Part shown: in pieces, positions 11,173 to 22,693 of the stretch | How positions within the stretch are numbered: position 1 is the first letter of the stretch | Layout: the number at the start of each line of letters is the position of its first letter | Assembly: GCA_035135055.1 (NCBI GenBank) | Contig: JAVFHQ010000022.1 | Coordinates: 369,357 to 433,356, forward strand | DNA length: 64,000 bases | Source of the DNA: Oleoguttula mirabilis | Lineage: Eukaryota; Ascomycota; Dothideomycetes; Mycosphaerellales; Teratosphaeriaceae | Direction: 5' to 3' | Made by a program: the position numbers and the translations under genes | The notes under the pieces: model-generated | Database searches by the model: none | What the model saw: only the letters and a program-made list of their open reading frames with translations | Told to the model about the DNA's origin: nothing

Positions 11173-14100
11173 TCACAAGAAGCCTCCAGCGTTGTAGACT
11201 CCCATTTGTAAAGTCTCTGGCGGCATATTCGCCCGGATCTCCCTCGGGTTCCTATAACCCGTCGAGCTCTGGCTCCTGGAAGGCGGGAGATTCGTGGGCG
11301 GGATAGTGGTCTCCTGGAATCGACCGTCGATACCCATAGCGGGCGGGCCAAACGGGGGCGGCGGAGGAATCGGAATCTGCTGGTCCTGACCCCCAGATGC
11401 CATGGCCAGCTCGTACGGGCTTTTGGCGCGACTCAGGCTCTCGCGACGCCCATGGTTGGAAGGCACCGGAGGTAGCACTGTTTCATAAGGTGCTTGATAT
11501 GCGTCTGGCATTGGTGGCCCCTTGACACGATTCGCTCCGCGGGACTGGCTGCGCATGCGCTCCGTGACGCCCCTGAAGCGCGAGCCTAAAGTGTCGCTGA
11601 CGCTTCCACGGCCGCGGTGGCGTTGCATGCTAGGCGATGCGGTTGTCGCACGGTCCATTGGGGTAGGGAACGTTGTGGCAGGGAGAGTCGGGAACGTGGT
11701 CGTGGGTAGCGTCGGTAATGTGGTTGCCGACAACGTAGCCGGGACATCCACGACGGCGCTGTTGTCAATGGCGATGCTGATCATATCCGAACTACCGTGA
11801 TCAACGTATTGAAACATTGTCGGCGGTGGCGGCGGCGGAGGCGGTCCAGCCAGATGCTGAAGCTCGGGCAAGAAGGGCGGCGGTGGTCCCATCGACTCCT
11901 CCTCGGGGATGATGATGATATGCTGGTCGGCGTTCAAAGCTTCGTCGATGCTGTATGGGCGTACTGGAGGAGGAGGGATGTTCGAAAGTTCGGGTGGCGA
12001 AATCTTGCGAACGTGGCCACGGCCGCCAGATAGACGGCGAGTAGAGGATGGCAAGGCTGCTTTGTACGCAGGGTGGACACTGCCGTTCATCTTCTCAGGC
12101 GGAGCAGAAGCAGATCGGGTGGGTCCTACCAGCGCTTTCTGGCCAAAGACGGTAGCCGGGAGGAGAGGGCCGACGTCGTCATACTCGGCTTCTTCTTGCG
12201 GTCTCTCCGCAGACTGTAGGGATGATGAGACTTGACTGCTGACATAAGAGCCTGTCACTTGGCTGAGACTGGAGCCCGTCAGACTGCCACCAAAAGAGGA
12301 CAGCTCGCTGTAATTGCCGGGGATCTCTGGAACGGGTGGAGCACGGTCTTGCTCGCTTGGGTCGGCACTCATGTAGCGAGGGTGTCGCATTGCTCTTGGT
12401 GTAGCAGGGAGTCCGATCGTTGGGAGTGTTGGACCACCCTTACCCTTGCCATTGTTGTACTTCGACATTGCGTCGGGGTCAACGGTGTGACTCCGTGACA
12501 TTGGCGGGAGGAAGGAGTGCGGACTATTGCCAAGCTCAGTGTGCGAGCGAGGCGACAACCCTGGTCTTGCGGCCGGCGGGTACTGTCCTGGCAGTGGAAT
12601 GGACGGCGCAGACGGTCGGCGAGCAAGGGACATGCGGCGCTGCTCGAGCTCCTTGGCGGCGATGTCTTTCCTGCTCAGACCACGAGGCTTCCTGCGGCCC
12701 GCCTCCGAGGCTGCGGTCCACGACGATTCAGAGACGTTGTCGTCAGCGAAGCTGGCCAAAGATCCGTCCGGCATGGAACTGCCAACGGCCTCTCCCTGTG
12801 GTGCAGGCCGGTAACTATTCGACCTCTCACGCGTGTCACGGCTCGCTGCTCTGCGGGCTTGGAGATCTTCGCCAGCACGACGACTTGAGCTGCGAGCGCG
12901 GATGTGTACGCGTCCGCCGTCAGTACTGGTCTCATCGGTCTCCTCGGGTGAATGCTCCATGGGCAACGGCGAAGATGGCGAGCGGGCAGTCGACCCCTCT
13001 TCACGATCGTTGCTGCGGCCACGACCACTATCGACTCTCGATGGCATACCCTCTGGACTCCTGTTGCGGATCTTCCTCGATGCCTCTGACTTCGTAGACC
13101 GCAGGCTTTTGTGAGAGTCGACTGGAGATGTGATCTTGTAGAAACTTTCGTCATCTGTCGTGGCTGGCTCAGGTTCCGGCTTGGATCCGCGTTGGCTGGC
13201 TTGCGCGATCTCTTGTGGCGACATAGGCACAGGCGAAGAGGGTGAGCGTTTGGCTGGCTTGATGTAGCGGGGGGTACCACGTGAGCGAGTCTCTGACTGG
13301 TCTCGTACTCGGCTGGCATCGCGACCTGCTCGGCCTTCCTCCCGCCTTCTGCTCTCACCTCGTACGCGGCTTTGATTGCGGCTTTGAGCACGTTCTTCGC
13401 GAGCGACCTCTCGCGCCGCTTCCACGCTGCTGATGTATTCGTTGATGGCGCGAGCTTTCATGCTGTTGCCTGTATGAGGCGGACTGGGCTCACCGGCTTG
13501 GCTTGCCGCTGGAGTCTCACTGTAAAGTGATCCGTAGTTGCCCGTACTTGGTGCAGGAGACATGTTATCAGCATATCGCGTCTCCATGACCTGTACAGCA
13601 AGACCCTCGGGTTTTCTCCGGTCTCGGGATGGGTCCGTTGCTCGAGTCCTGGAGTCTCCTCTCAGCTTCGTGAAGACGCCTTGTGCGGGCGATGGTAGGT
13701 GGTCGTCAATGAATCGGGAGGGAGGTCCAAGAGCGCCTATATCTATGAAGGCCGTCGGCTTCAGTGCAGTCGCTGGCTCCGGGATGCTGCTGTCGTTGGA
13801 CGTTTTTCTGCTGTGCGTTACGTTCGGTGCCTTTGGCGTAGCGAAGTCTCGTGCAGCTACCATCGGAGTCGTCATGTCGGCCGCTTCCTGCTTTGCCCGT
13901 TCAATGTCGCTTTTCGAAGGTAGTCGCTTCCGTCTTGTGTAACCTCCTGGGGTCGCTGTACGGGCCGAGGACGGGTCACGCATGTTTCGTGTCTTTTGAC
14001 GCCATGATTGCTGCCCTCCTGGAGACAGTGCTGACTCCGCGATGGGCGTGCTACCAACCTGACCTGCGACAGCTGCTGGTTCTGCTTTTCCGCCAAACGT

Positions 14101-16504
14101 CGTTATGAGCTTGAGCGAGGCGTTCTTCGCAGTAAGTCGGCCGGACCCGGAGCGACTAGGTGGTGATAGTGGTGGACTAGTCAGTGGCCCTGAACCTGCG
14201 CTCAGTGGATCTCCGGTGAAATGCTGCTGCTGCGCTGCATATGCTACATCTTGCTGCGCGCGGGGCGAGAACCAAGGCTCCGATGTCTCGATGCTCGTGC
14301 ACGAGAAGCAGCGGACTGCAAGCTCAGGCTGACCTTGCTTCATTGCCGCCTCGCCCCATTTCCGGATGAGGAACGACTGCCGACCCCAGTCGGATGGGCA
14401 AATGAGGCAGGTTAGAAGAACAGCTTCCAGCCAGTGGCCCTGCGATACGTACACTTCGATGGCATCGTTGTGCTCTCCCAGACCCAGCAAGATGGCAACT
14501 GCGGGATGTATGTCGCCCTTCTCCAATAGACGCTGTACGAACGCCTCGCCAACCTTTTTCTGTGAGTCTTGGCCAATCGAGTTCAGAGCAAGTAACATCC
14601 AGTCCGAAGAACTCATCGACTCAGAACCGATCATGGAAGCCATGTCGTCCGCGGCCATATCACCCAACCACTTGGCGAGTAGCACTCCGCTTGCAGAGCC
14701 CGCTCGATGCCTTGACAGCTCATCGTGGATGAGGCTGCGAATGTCGTCGTTCCATCCAAATACCACACTCAGCATCTCACGCTGAAGTAGCTCCGGAGTG
14801 CGTGCTGCGTTGCCGTAGTGTGGTGTTCGGAAAGAGATGTCGCGCAGTCGAGCCTTAGTGAACTGGAACAAGTCCATTGCCGCCATTTGCTTCGCCTCCT
14901 CCGGGCTTCTCAATACTTCTTTCCGTAGACCGGAGGTCCGAGCATTCGGCCTGGAAGCATACGACGACACAGAACGTATTGACATGCTCTCGTGCCCTTG
15001 CCGAACTGGCTCTCCAAACGAGAACTCTGTGCCATCGAAACCTGTACTACTCGACGCACGTGACGAATCTGGCTTGTCGTACAGATATCGTCGATCTTTG
15101 CGGCTGCCCCGTGATGACCTCGAGCTGACGGACGAGGCTCGACTTGAGACCGGACTTAGCGGCGTGACCTTGTCGCGAATCTCGGACTCGAGCGCATCTA
15201 GTGAGTCCATCTCGTGGGCAATCTTTTGCAACGGGGACATAGTACCGCTTTCGTCCGCGCTACTTTCTACGTCGGAATAAAGTGGCAGCACAGGGGCCTC
15301 CGCAGACACTGCTGTCTGTGGTTCGCCATACGGGTTGCTGCGCTCTTGCAGCACTGTAGGCGGTGTCGGTGGGGTATTGGCAGGCACGTGTTGCACGCCG
15401 GCTACTTGCATTGGTTGGCTGTTTGGTGTGATATCGTACTGCTGTACAGTGTGGTTGCGGCCAAGGGTGAACAAGGTCGCTGTGGGGCCATAGCTGGCGA
15501 TCGCCGTGACACCCTCGATAGTCGGTATGATATCGTAGGTCACTTTCTTGGTGCGCACGTCCCAAGAACGGGTCTCCCTGCAACGTGCCGAAGTTAGCTG
15601 GCCGTCCCAGAACGGAATGATACGCGATGCAGGAATCCGTGAAGTGTGGCACTTACCCTTCGGCATGCTGCACAATCCGGCCATTTTTCGACCACGCAAA
15701 CCAGCAGGGTCCGGGAGCTTGTGTCTCCGCTCTTTGAAGCACCCGTATTATCGTCGGAGCTTCCTGGTGGGGTACTTTCGGTACACTCCACACTCTCAGG
15801 TCACCGTCCGAAGTCTGCGTGGCTAGCATATCGGTCTTTTGTTTTGACGACGACCCATGCCAAGCTAATCCGGTGATTCTTGATGGCGCTCTCGTCGTTG
15901 TCAACGTATGCAGAATGGTGAAAGATGGTTGCAATGTTGCAATCAGGATTGAGCCATTGAGGTATCCGATGGCAAATGTCCTGCAATCAGACGCCGGCGC
16001 AACCGCCGTAATTGGATCGAAGATTGTCCGCGCCGAGATGTGCTCCGATGTTGACGGCTCGAAGAGTATGATATTGCCCTGATCGTTACCGAAAGCAATA
16101 TTGCCATTCCGCATGAAGCTTGCGACCCTCATGTTCTCGTAGGCCGAGAAGCGCGCCACCTCGCCACCCGTGAGAATGTCCCATACAATGGCGGTGCTGC
16201 CTTTGTCATAGCTGATTGCCAATCGTCCCGAACCTCTCTCGCTTGTAGTGTCGACGTGTATCCATAGCACGTCCTCACGGTGAAGGTCAAACCGCCTCTC
16301 GATCGCGAGCGTGTCATGGTGCAGGACAAGAATTAGACTCCGCTGTGAGTATAGTAGGAACGACCCTGTGGCGGCGCAGGACTCGAGCTCTTGCTCGGTG
16401 TTGTCCGGGGTCAAGGTCGGAGGTGGTGGATCGTGTCTTGTGAACATCGAAGGCTTGGAGGCTGTGGATCTTGACCGATGCCTCGACAGCTGCCCAGTAG
16501 ACAT
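11173..16504 (-). CDS. Very large WD40-repeat protein with helical middle and disordered tail
   Basis: Exons 15657-16504 and 11173-15577 (79-nt intron) give 1750 residues. The start is the ATG of MSTGQLSRHRS; the frame continues upstream only from a GTG. Residues about 30-330 form WD40-type blades (STAIVWDILTGGEVARF, DGDLRVWSVP, ITGLAWHGSS, TRSWDVRTKKVTYDI). Residues about 520-720 are a helical repeat region (RTPELLQREMLSVVFGWND, HPAVAILLGLGEHNDAIEVY, LLTCLICPSDWGRQSFLI), resembling the TPR-like segment of Gemin5-type WD40 proteins. The last 1000 residues are Ser/Arg/Pro-rich and low in complexity, with a run of eight prolines near 1530. The family looks fungal; function unknown, with a scaffold or RNP role possible by architecture only. 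Confidence 0.8.
11661..11737. repeat. Short in-frame tandem repeat in the WD40 protein tail
   Basis: Three imperfect copies of a roughly 24-30 nt unit, read on the + strand as GGGAACGTTGTGG / GGGAACGTGGTCG / GGTAATGTGGTTG, encode a repeated TLPTxPxTTFPT-like peptide on the minus strand, within the disordered tail. Confidence 0.6.
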
Positions 16505-19106
16505 GTTGCGGCGCACTGTTGTCGGTCACTCTTGTCAGTCAACGTCCAGCGCTCTGATCATGGCCGTATGGCGGGCCTCGTGGTCTCTAGGCAGGTCGAT
16601 GGCCGGAAATAGCAGCGACAGGACGTGAAACGCCTTGTATACCTGCAAAACTCCAAGAGCAACGTACCCTGACATGCGCGCTAACACGGTAAAGTCACAC
16701 CTGTGCACCCTGGGCCACCAAAGATGCCCTCGAGGAGCTCTCGTGCGCTTAGGCCCCGCTCTGCGAATAGCAATCCCGGCTCTGTGCTGCAACGCTGTAT
16801 GCATGCATCCGCGCTTGGAGACCGAGTCGGAAAAGGTACAGAAACCACACCTGCAGGCGGATGCAGGAGCAAGAGGTACGAGGTGAGTGCAGCAGAAGTG
16901 TCGAGGGAGCTGTCCTCGACGTAATCTGAAGCGTAGCCAATTCAGAGCTCGGCGGCTAGCTGTTGAGTCAACTGGTGCCCAAGCGCGATTGCCATACACT
17001 ATCTGATCTATTCGGGCATGACAGATGCAGAGCAATGGGAAGAGGAGCGGCTAGACGAGGTGTCTGAAAGGCTGGGGAAGGGCACCTATGAAGGGCAGAA
17101 AGAGAAGAGGTACTGCGCGATTCGCTGCATCCCAAGTTGCGCCAGAGGGTAGTGCCGAGTCCGTCGAGGACCCTTTAGCCTTCAGGACCCTCTATCCGGC
17201 CGCAAAGAGTGGGACCCATGTCTAATGGCTTCCACCGTTCCACGTACCACGAGTATGTTTCACGTGGGATGCGTGCAGAATGCGGTCGTCACGTCGTGAA
17301 CGGTGAACGGTGCCAGAGACAGCAGGCCGCGAAGTGCGAAGCGGAGGTAACAGGCCACTTGGCGCAATCATTGGTTGGACGGCAGGGATTGAGTCCTTGC
17401 GCTACTCGTAGCTTGCGAGGTGGCTGAATGCTAGCGCAGTAGGAATCACATCACTCTGTCGGTCTGTCCACCATGTCGTCCATGTCGGCAGCGTGCAAGT
17501 ATCAATTGAAAGCTCTGCATGGCCTCGCTATAGAGCTCGAGACTTGTCCTGTCTTCGAGACTTGTGTTTAGACGGAATGATAGATCTTGAGGCGACACGT
17601 CCATCGGAAAAGTGAGGCGGGACAATATACTCGATCACTTACCCTTGTATACCGCCTCATGTCCTGTCCCAAGGCCTCGGAACCTGCGGCCCTTGCCTTG
17701 GGCATCACGTTCTGCCTCCCAAAGCAGCTCACTCGCTCCCCGTCGTCGCACAGCGTCCTCGGCCAACACTCCGGAGCTCGAAAGGAGCTCGAAAGCGGAC
17801 AATACAATGGCTGGTTGTGCTGCGTCTTCTCCGCAGAAAATGATGCTTCGACCGAGTCGGCATACGTTCGATTCGTTGGACCGCATGAACTGCTGTGCTG
17901 CCCTCTGCAAGGGCCATGTACAAAATCAAGTTCGCGAGGTCGGTTGGCCAGGCGGACCCGGCGCGCTCCAGTTCCAACGTCGGCTGTCACGTGCGGCTAA
18001 TGCTGCTGTAGCGAGCTTGGCCTCACCACACACTCTGTACTGTGGTTTGTTCAACGCCACTCCATCTCAACACAATCTCAATCACCTTGTCAAATGTGTG
18101 ATTGAACTTGACAATCTCCACGCCGTACGGAAGAGTGATTGCATATATACTTGAAAGTGGATGGGACCGGGACGAAAGTAGCCATTTACAGTTCACAGCT
18201 AGCCGCCCATGCTAAAAGAAGGCTCGCCGGCTGATCTACATCTTGCTCGCCAAAGCTTTCCACCCATCCCGCGCCGTTCCTCACCGCAAGCGCCATTGCT
18301 TCGGCATTTCCCGCATACAGGTGAAAATATGCACCAATCCCGTTCCTTCGCTCGGAAACATTTTCTTTCCCGACCGCTTTTTCGCATTGCGGCCAGCTTG
18401 GCGACCATGTTCCACGATCGTTCCAGACTTGCCAGAACACAACATTGGAGCACATGCAAGTCGCCATCTTCGAAGGGAGCACACTCCACACGGCTCGATC
18501 GTGTGCGGAGACGGACCGCTCCACGAGGTGCACCGAGCACAGCTTGTTGATAGTGGCTTGTGTCCCGAATCTCCTGCAGCAATGATCATGCCGTGTCCGG
18601 AGTCCGGACCTGGCCAGGTCATGATCTACCGGTGCGGCGGAGCGCTCTGCTCGTCCGCGATCCTGGCCCTTGACGCCCAACCACCTCGCCCGTCACGTCG
18701 TCACCTTCTCGGCCTGCCGCCGTGAGATCGTAGTTGAGATGCTCGAAAGTGCAATGCGGAAGTCGCGAGTCGCGACTCATAAGTCGCACCTACGTGCACC
18801 AACGGCGGGTCCAGCGATGCCACATTTGTCCGGTCGAAGACGGTCAAAATTCATGCCAAGCGACATCGACAACGATGAGTTGCAGCGTGCTTGCGCGGTC
18901 CCTCAAGCGGGTAGAGAAAGCTCGATCGATACCAAGTCGGCATACCACCCTTGTGATAAGGGCGTTGTTGACTGATGATCCAGTGTTGCTCTTGCCACGT
19001 TCTGCCCATGTGTCTCAGACAATCGACAAGGATGAGTCCATGGATAGACAGTGGTGATTCTGGTTTACTTGAGCTTGCGCTCTCGTGCGCCAAAATGCTT
19101 GAATCC
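16505..19106. other. 2.6-kb gene-poor interval
   Basis: It lies upstream of the WD40 gene and downstream of the small gene at 19107-19469. ORFs exist on both strands but overlap each other in all frames, show no recognisable domain, and I could not join them by plausible splice sites. The first few hundred bases should include the WD40 gene promoter. Confidence 0.45.
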
Positions 19107-19469
19107 TCACACGTTGACGCTGAGTCGGACCTTCGCATCCTTTTTCGCTTTGTGCTGATGACTGCTGCTTCGCCGTCTTGGCTCGACCAGTGGAGGTAGC
19201 AAAGGCTGCGCCAGAAAAGCTTCCGCTGGTCTTGGTGGTGGAGGCGGCCCGCTCAGATATGGTGCTTCATCGTCACCAAACAAATCCTCGTCGCTGATGT
19301 ATGCACTCGGCTGCATGTTGAAGCTGCGCTTCCGCAACGCGCAAGACGAAAAGCCGTGACTCTGCATTGTCGTGCTATGGACTTCTGTCGTTGCTGTGCC
19401 GCCAATGTGTATTGGTTTACTAGACGGTGACGTCGACGGCGAACATCGGTAACTTGAGGTGAAAGACAT
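19107..19469 (-). CDS. Small conserved-looking fungal protein, 120 aa
   Basis: Single-exon ORF with an ATG at 19469. The sequence is not random: a Ser/Thr-rich start, then QPSAYISDEDLFGDDEAPYL, a Pro run (GPPPPPRPAEAFLAQPLLPP), and a basic end (EPRRRSSSHQHKAKKDAKVR). This acidic SDEDLFGDD box followed by PLLPP and a basic RRRSSS tail resembles short uncharacterised proteins I recall from ascomycete genomes. No domain or catalytic motif is visible; it is probably disordered and nuclear or cytosolic. Function unknown. Confidence 0.6.
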   Translation of the reverse strand: MSFTSSYRCSPSTSPSSKPIHIGGTATTEVHSTTMQSHGFSSCALRKRSFNMQPSAYISDEDLFGDDEAPYLSGPPPPPRPAEAFLAQPLLPPLVEPRRRSSSHQHKAKKDAKVRLSVNV

Positions 19470-22400
19470 GGCGCTTGTCGAGGGGCTCCGTACCAGTTTA
19501 GTTTCGTTCGCAATATTGCCACAGAGCGCGGGTCAATAGATATAAATGTGTAAGCTTCACTGCTTCGAGTTGCTGGATTTGGCGAGTAGTGAGCTTATGT
19601 ATATCGACAAACGAAGAGTTTGCCCGAGAGTCGCGCAAGCTGCTGACACCGACAGCTGATGATGAGTTTGAGAATAGTGACTGCAGTCGTTCACGCGCTC
19701 GAAAGGGCGCAGTGGTGATATATCAACATGACCACACCATTACCACGAACAGCCGACGCCCTGTTTTTCCGGATCAATCTCGCATCATGCCGTTGGAAGA
19801 TCGGTCAAGCAAACCCGAAGAACCTTCAAGATGGGGGTTATCTTCCGCCAGACCGTACGGACGTCCACTTCCAGTCAAAAGCTCCGAGCTATCGGCTTCT
19901 GCGGCGGTACCGTACCTCGCGGATGTCACATTTTGCGGGAAAACAAACACGCTTCTGATGCGACTACTGCGCAGACTGATGCTCCCTCCACTCGCACGGC
20001 GTTTCTGGTATTGTCGGTGAGTCACCGCCACGTCTATGGTATAGTTGTACTTGCCGGTGGCTATGCAGTTGGGCAGCAGCCAACTCGTCGCATGCAGACC
20101 GCTCTGCTGAGCAAGCGTTAAGGCCGAGCCTCGTGCCACCTGGCTCGGGTGTTTTGATGGTCAGCACTCCGTTTAGGTCAGCGTAGTATCTAGCAAGTAT
20201 GTTCGGCAAGTATAGGAAGGCTCGAAAGGGTGGTAGGTACCTAGCTGCCACCGCACAGTCACTACTACAGTGTGCCAGTGTGGCCATCTCGTCTTCAGGA
20301 GCGAGCGTTCTCCGGGACACCGAGAACCCCTCCTCACTTGTCATCAAAACTGATCAAGCCCAAGACTGCGGCCCTCACCGGCTCACCCACGCTCCGCAAA
20401 CGTCTTTCTAAGAGACAGCCGCGGCGCGCGCAGCCATCCACGATGATCCACCCTGCTAAGCTGACAGGGCTGAGATTCTCCACTTGGATAACTTCGCACT
20501 GTCACATACGGAGGTCGCACTGTCGCAATAATAAGAATTGACGCTCGATCGACGCTCTCCTCACCATGGCATGATTGGCGGCGACGCTACCTCGCGTTCG
20601 ACCGAAGTGACAACGAATACCCGCAACAATATTGGTCGAACCCGACGACCTTTGTCAGGCTTGTCGGCCAACCAAAGGGTTCAAGGTTTTCCAGAGGACT
20701 CTTCTCGTTCCGGCCGTCGGCGGGCTTTCGCTCGTAGGGCACCCGTCGCCAGTACATCCACCACCACGGTCCACCACATCACGCGGGGTAGACTTTCCTG
20801 ACAGCCGCTTACGCTCGTGATGCAGCCTGCTAGGCTGCCACTGCCTGCCAGGCTGTTCAGAACTTCAGATCGCTCGGAGAATGTTTCGCCTAGGGTTGGT
20901 CAGCCTCTTGCCTATTCCCACCAGCCGGATGACTGTACGGAGCCACCGACTGACCACACATGCCACCGGTCCGTCATCCTCCGTTACTATCCAGGACAAG
21001 CCGGATGACTTCCACTGTGTCGCCGCACCCGACGTGACTTTCGCCAGTTAAGCGCAGCTCGGGACCTCATGTGTTGGTGTCTTTCGCGGCGAAGCCTCAT
21101 AATCGGTCCGTTCTGGCGTTGTATCGCACCAGTTTACGATACTAAGCCTTGCACGGAGAGAAGCAGCACCCGGCTCTATCGAAGCTATCGTCGCGGTCCG
21201 GTGTTCCAATGTTGCAAGCCAGCGGGCTTCGTACGCTGCGGTCGAGCTGAATAGAAACCATCCACTGCTTCCAGTCTCGAGCTCTTGGAGATGGAGGACT
21301 TACCGGGTTTCGGCGGCGATGATCGCTAGTGAAACACGCCTTTTCTGCCTATAAGGCCACACTCGGCACCCTCGGTGCTTTTTCCGGCCTGCGACAGTGG
21401 TGTCCTCTGGCCTCTTATGGTGCCTCCCGCACTCTCCTCCCGACATCACTCTTATCCCCTCGTTCTGATCCGACATCCGATGTGATCCAGTATTGAGCGG
21501 CCCGATATCATAGTGTTGCCATATTCTTTTACGGGCACTTCTGGACGGACAGCAACAGGAGTATCTCGGACCAGAGACCATGCCGGGACCTGAGCACAGG
21601 AGAACACTGGCTTGTTCAACCACCCTCGATGTTCCTCTGCTGCACGCCCTGCGTATATCCGTCTGGGTTCCAGAGCGTGCATCTCCGGGTTGCCGTTTCC
21701 ACGGTCTCCAGTCGAGCATAACTTGAGGCCACTGTGTCCCCATAGCAAGGCTGGCCGGCTAGGACCATTGGAGAGCTTGCGGTCGTGGTGTGTAACCTGG
21801 CCGTAGGCTGATATGAATGCAGGTGTTTGATCTTAGCACCAGCGCGTTGCTAGCAGGTTCCTAGTGGCCTTTGGGGCCTTTGCACCGACGTGCATACGAA
21901 GTACTAGCAGCAAACAGCATCACCCGGATATAGGATGCGACCGTTCAGACGAGTATCGACAAGCTCGGTCTGTGGTATAGCCTGTGGCTCTGTCCCTTTT
22001 CTTTGCAGTTCAAACACTTATGCTACAACGTCGATACCCTGTGATGTTCGCCACTGATATCAATTCACACTCCCGCTCTTCTTTCCCTCTCCACTTTTCT
22101 TTCCCTCTCCTCGTAAACCTCAGCTCCGTACACACAAAACTCGCTTTAATAATATATAGAATTTGTGCTCTCTAGTTGATACCGTAACAAGACCGCCATC
22201 CCAACGAGCTGCGGGTACTCGAGCACAGCTTCATGGCACCAAACTACGACTGGGTCGACTAGGTGATATGCTACACCTGGGTGGCGGTGGACCTGCGCGC
22301 AATGTAGGCCGAGCGAGTGTGCTTCGAGACTCTTCATGCTTTCCTGCCGTTCCGCCTGGGAGGTTCCAAATCTCGACGGACAGTGAATTTGCGACGTGAA

Positions 22401-22693
22401 CCGCAGATTCCCGTTTCGGAACCTCGTTGCCTGGCGTTACGTCAATTCTAGTGCCAACAGTCACTCAAACTTTTGAGCTGCCAAGCGATCGCGTGTCACG
22501 TTCAACAACAATCGTACATACACAGTCTTTGACCTAACCAGCACCACGACAAGCGCATCACATCTTCGCTCCGGCACGCACTTGCAGGCCACATCCAGCG
22601 TGAATCGTACTCTCAACAAACGCAGTTCGGCCATCCGCTTCCGACGTGTCGCAACGATCAGCATATACCAACGGCCACCTGGACATCTTCATC
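19470..22693. other. 3.2-kb interval without a supportable gene
   Basis: Many short overlapping ORFs, none with a domain or good splice continuity. A CT-rich tract at about 22075-22118 (CTTTCCCTCTCC repeated) followed by a short A/T-rich stretch to about 22160 looks like fungal promoter sequence for protein A, whose ATG is at 22694. The section 20500-21800 could be a decayed gene or element, but I see no terminal repeats or transposase motif. Confidence 0.45.
22075..22118 (+). promoter_or_regulatory. CT-rich promoter tract upstream of protein A
   Basis: Two near copies of CTTTCCCTCTCC lie in a pyrimidine-rich stretch about 580 bp upstream of the ATG at 22694. CT tracts commonly mark transcription starts in filamentous fungi; the assignment is inference. 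Confidence 0.35.

Noticed and set aside
12675..13391. 238-residue minus-strand ORF in a different frame from the WD40 gene
   Set aside because: Overprinting on the long disordered tail; rich in Arg/Pro/Ala as expected by chance at this base composition.
17568..18154. Cluster of overlapping ORFs of 90-180 codons on both strands
   Set aside because: All frames open together because stop codons are rare here; no domain, no splice logic.
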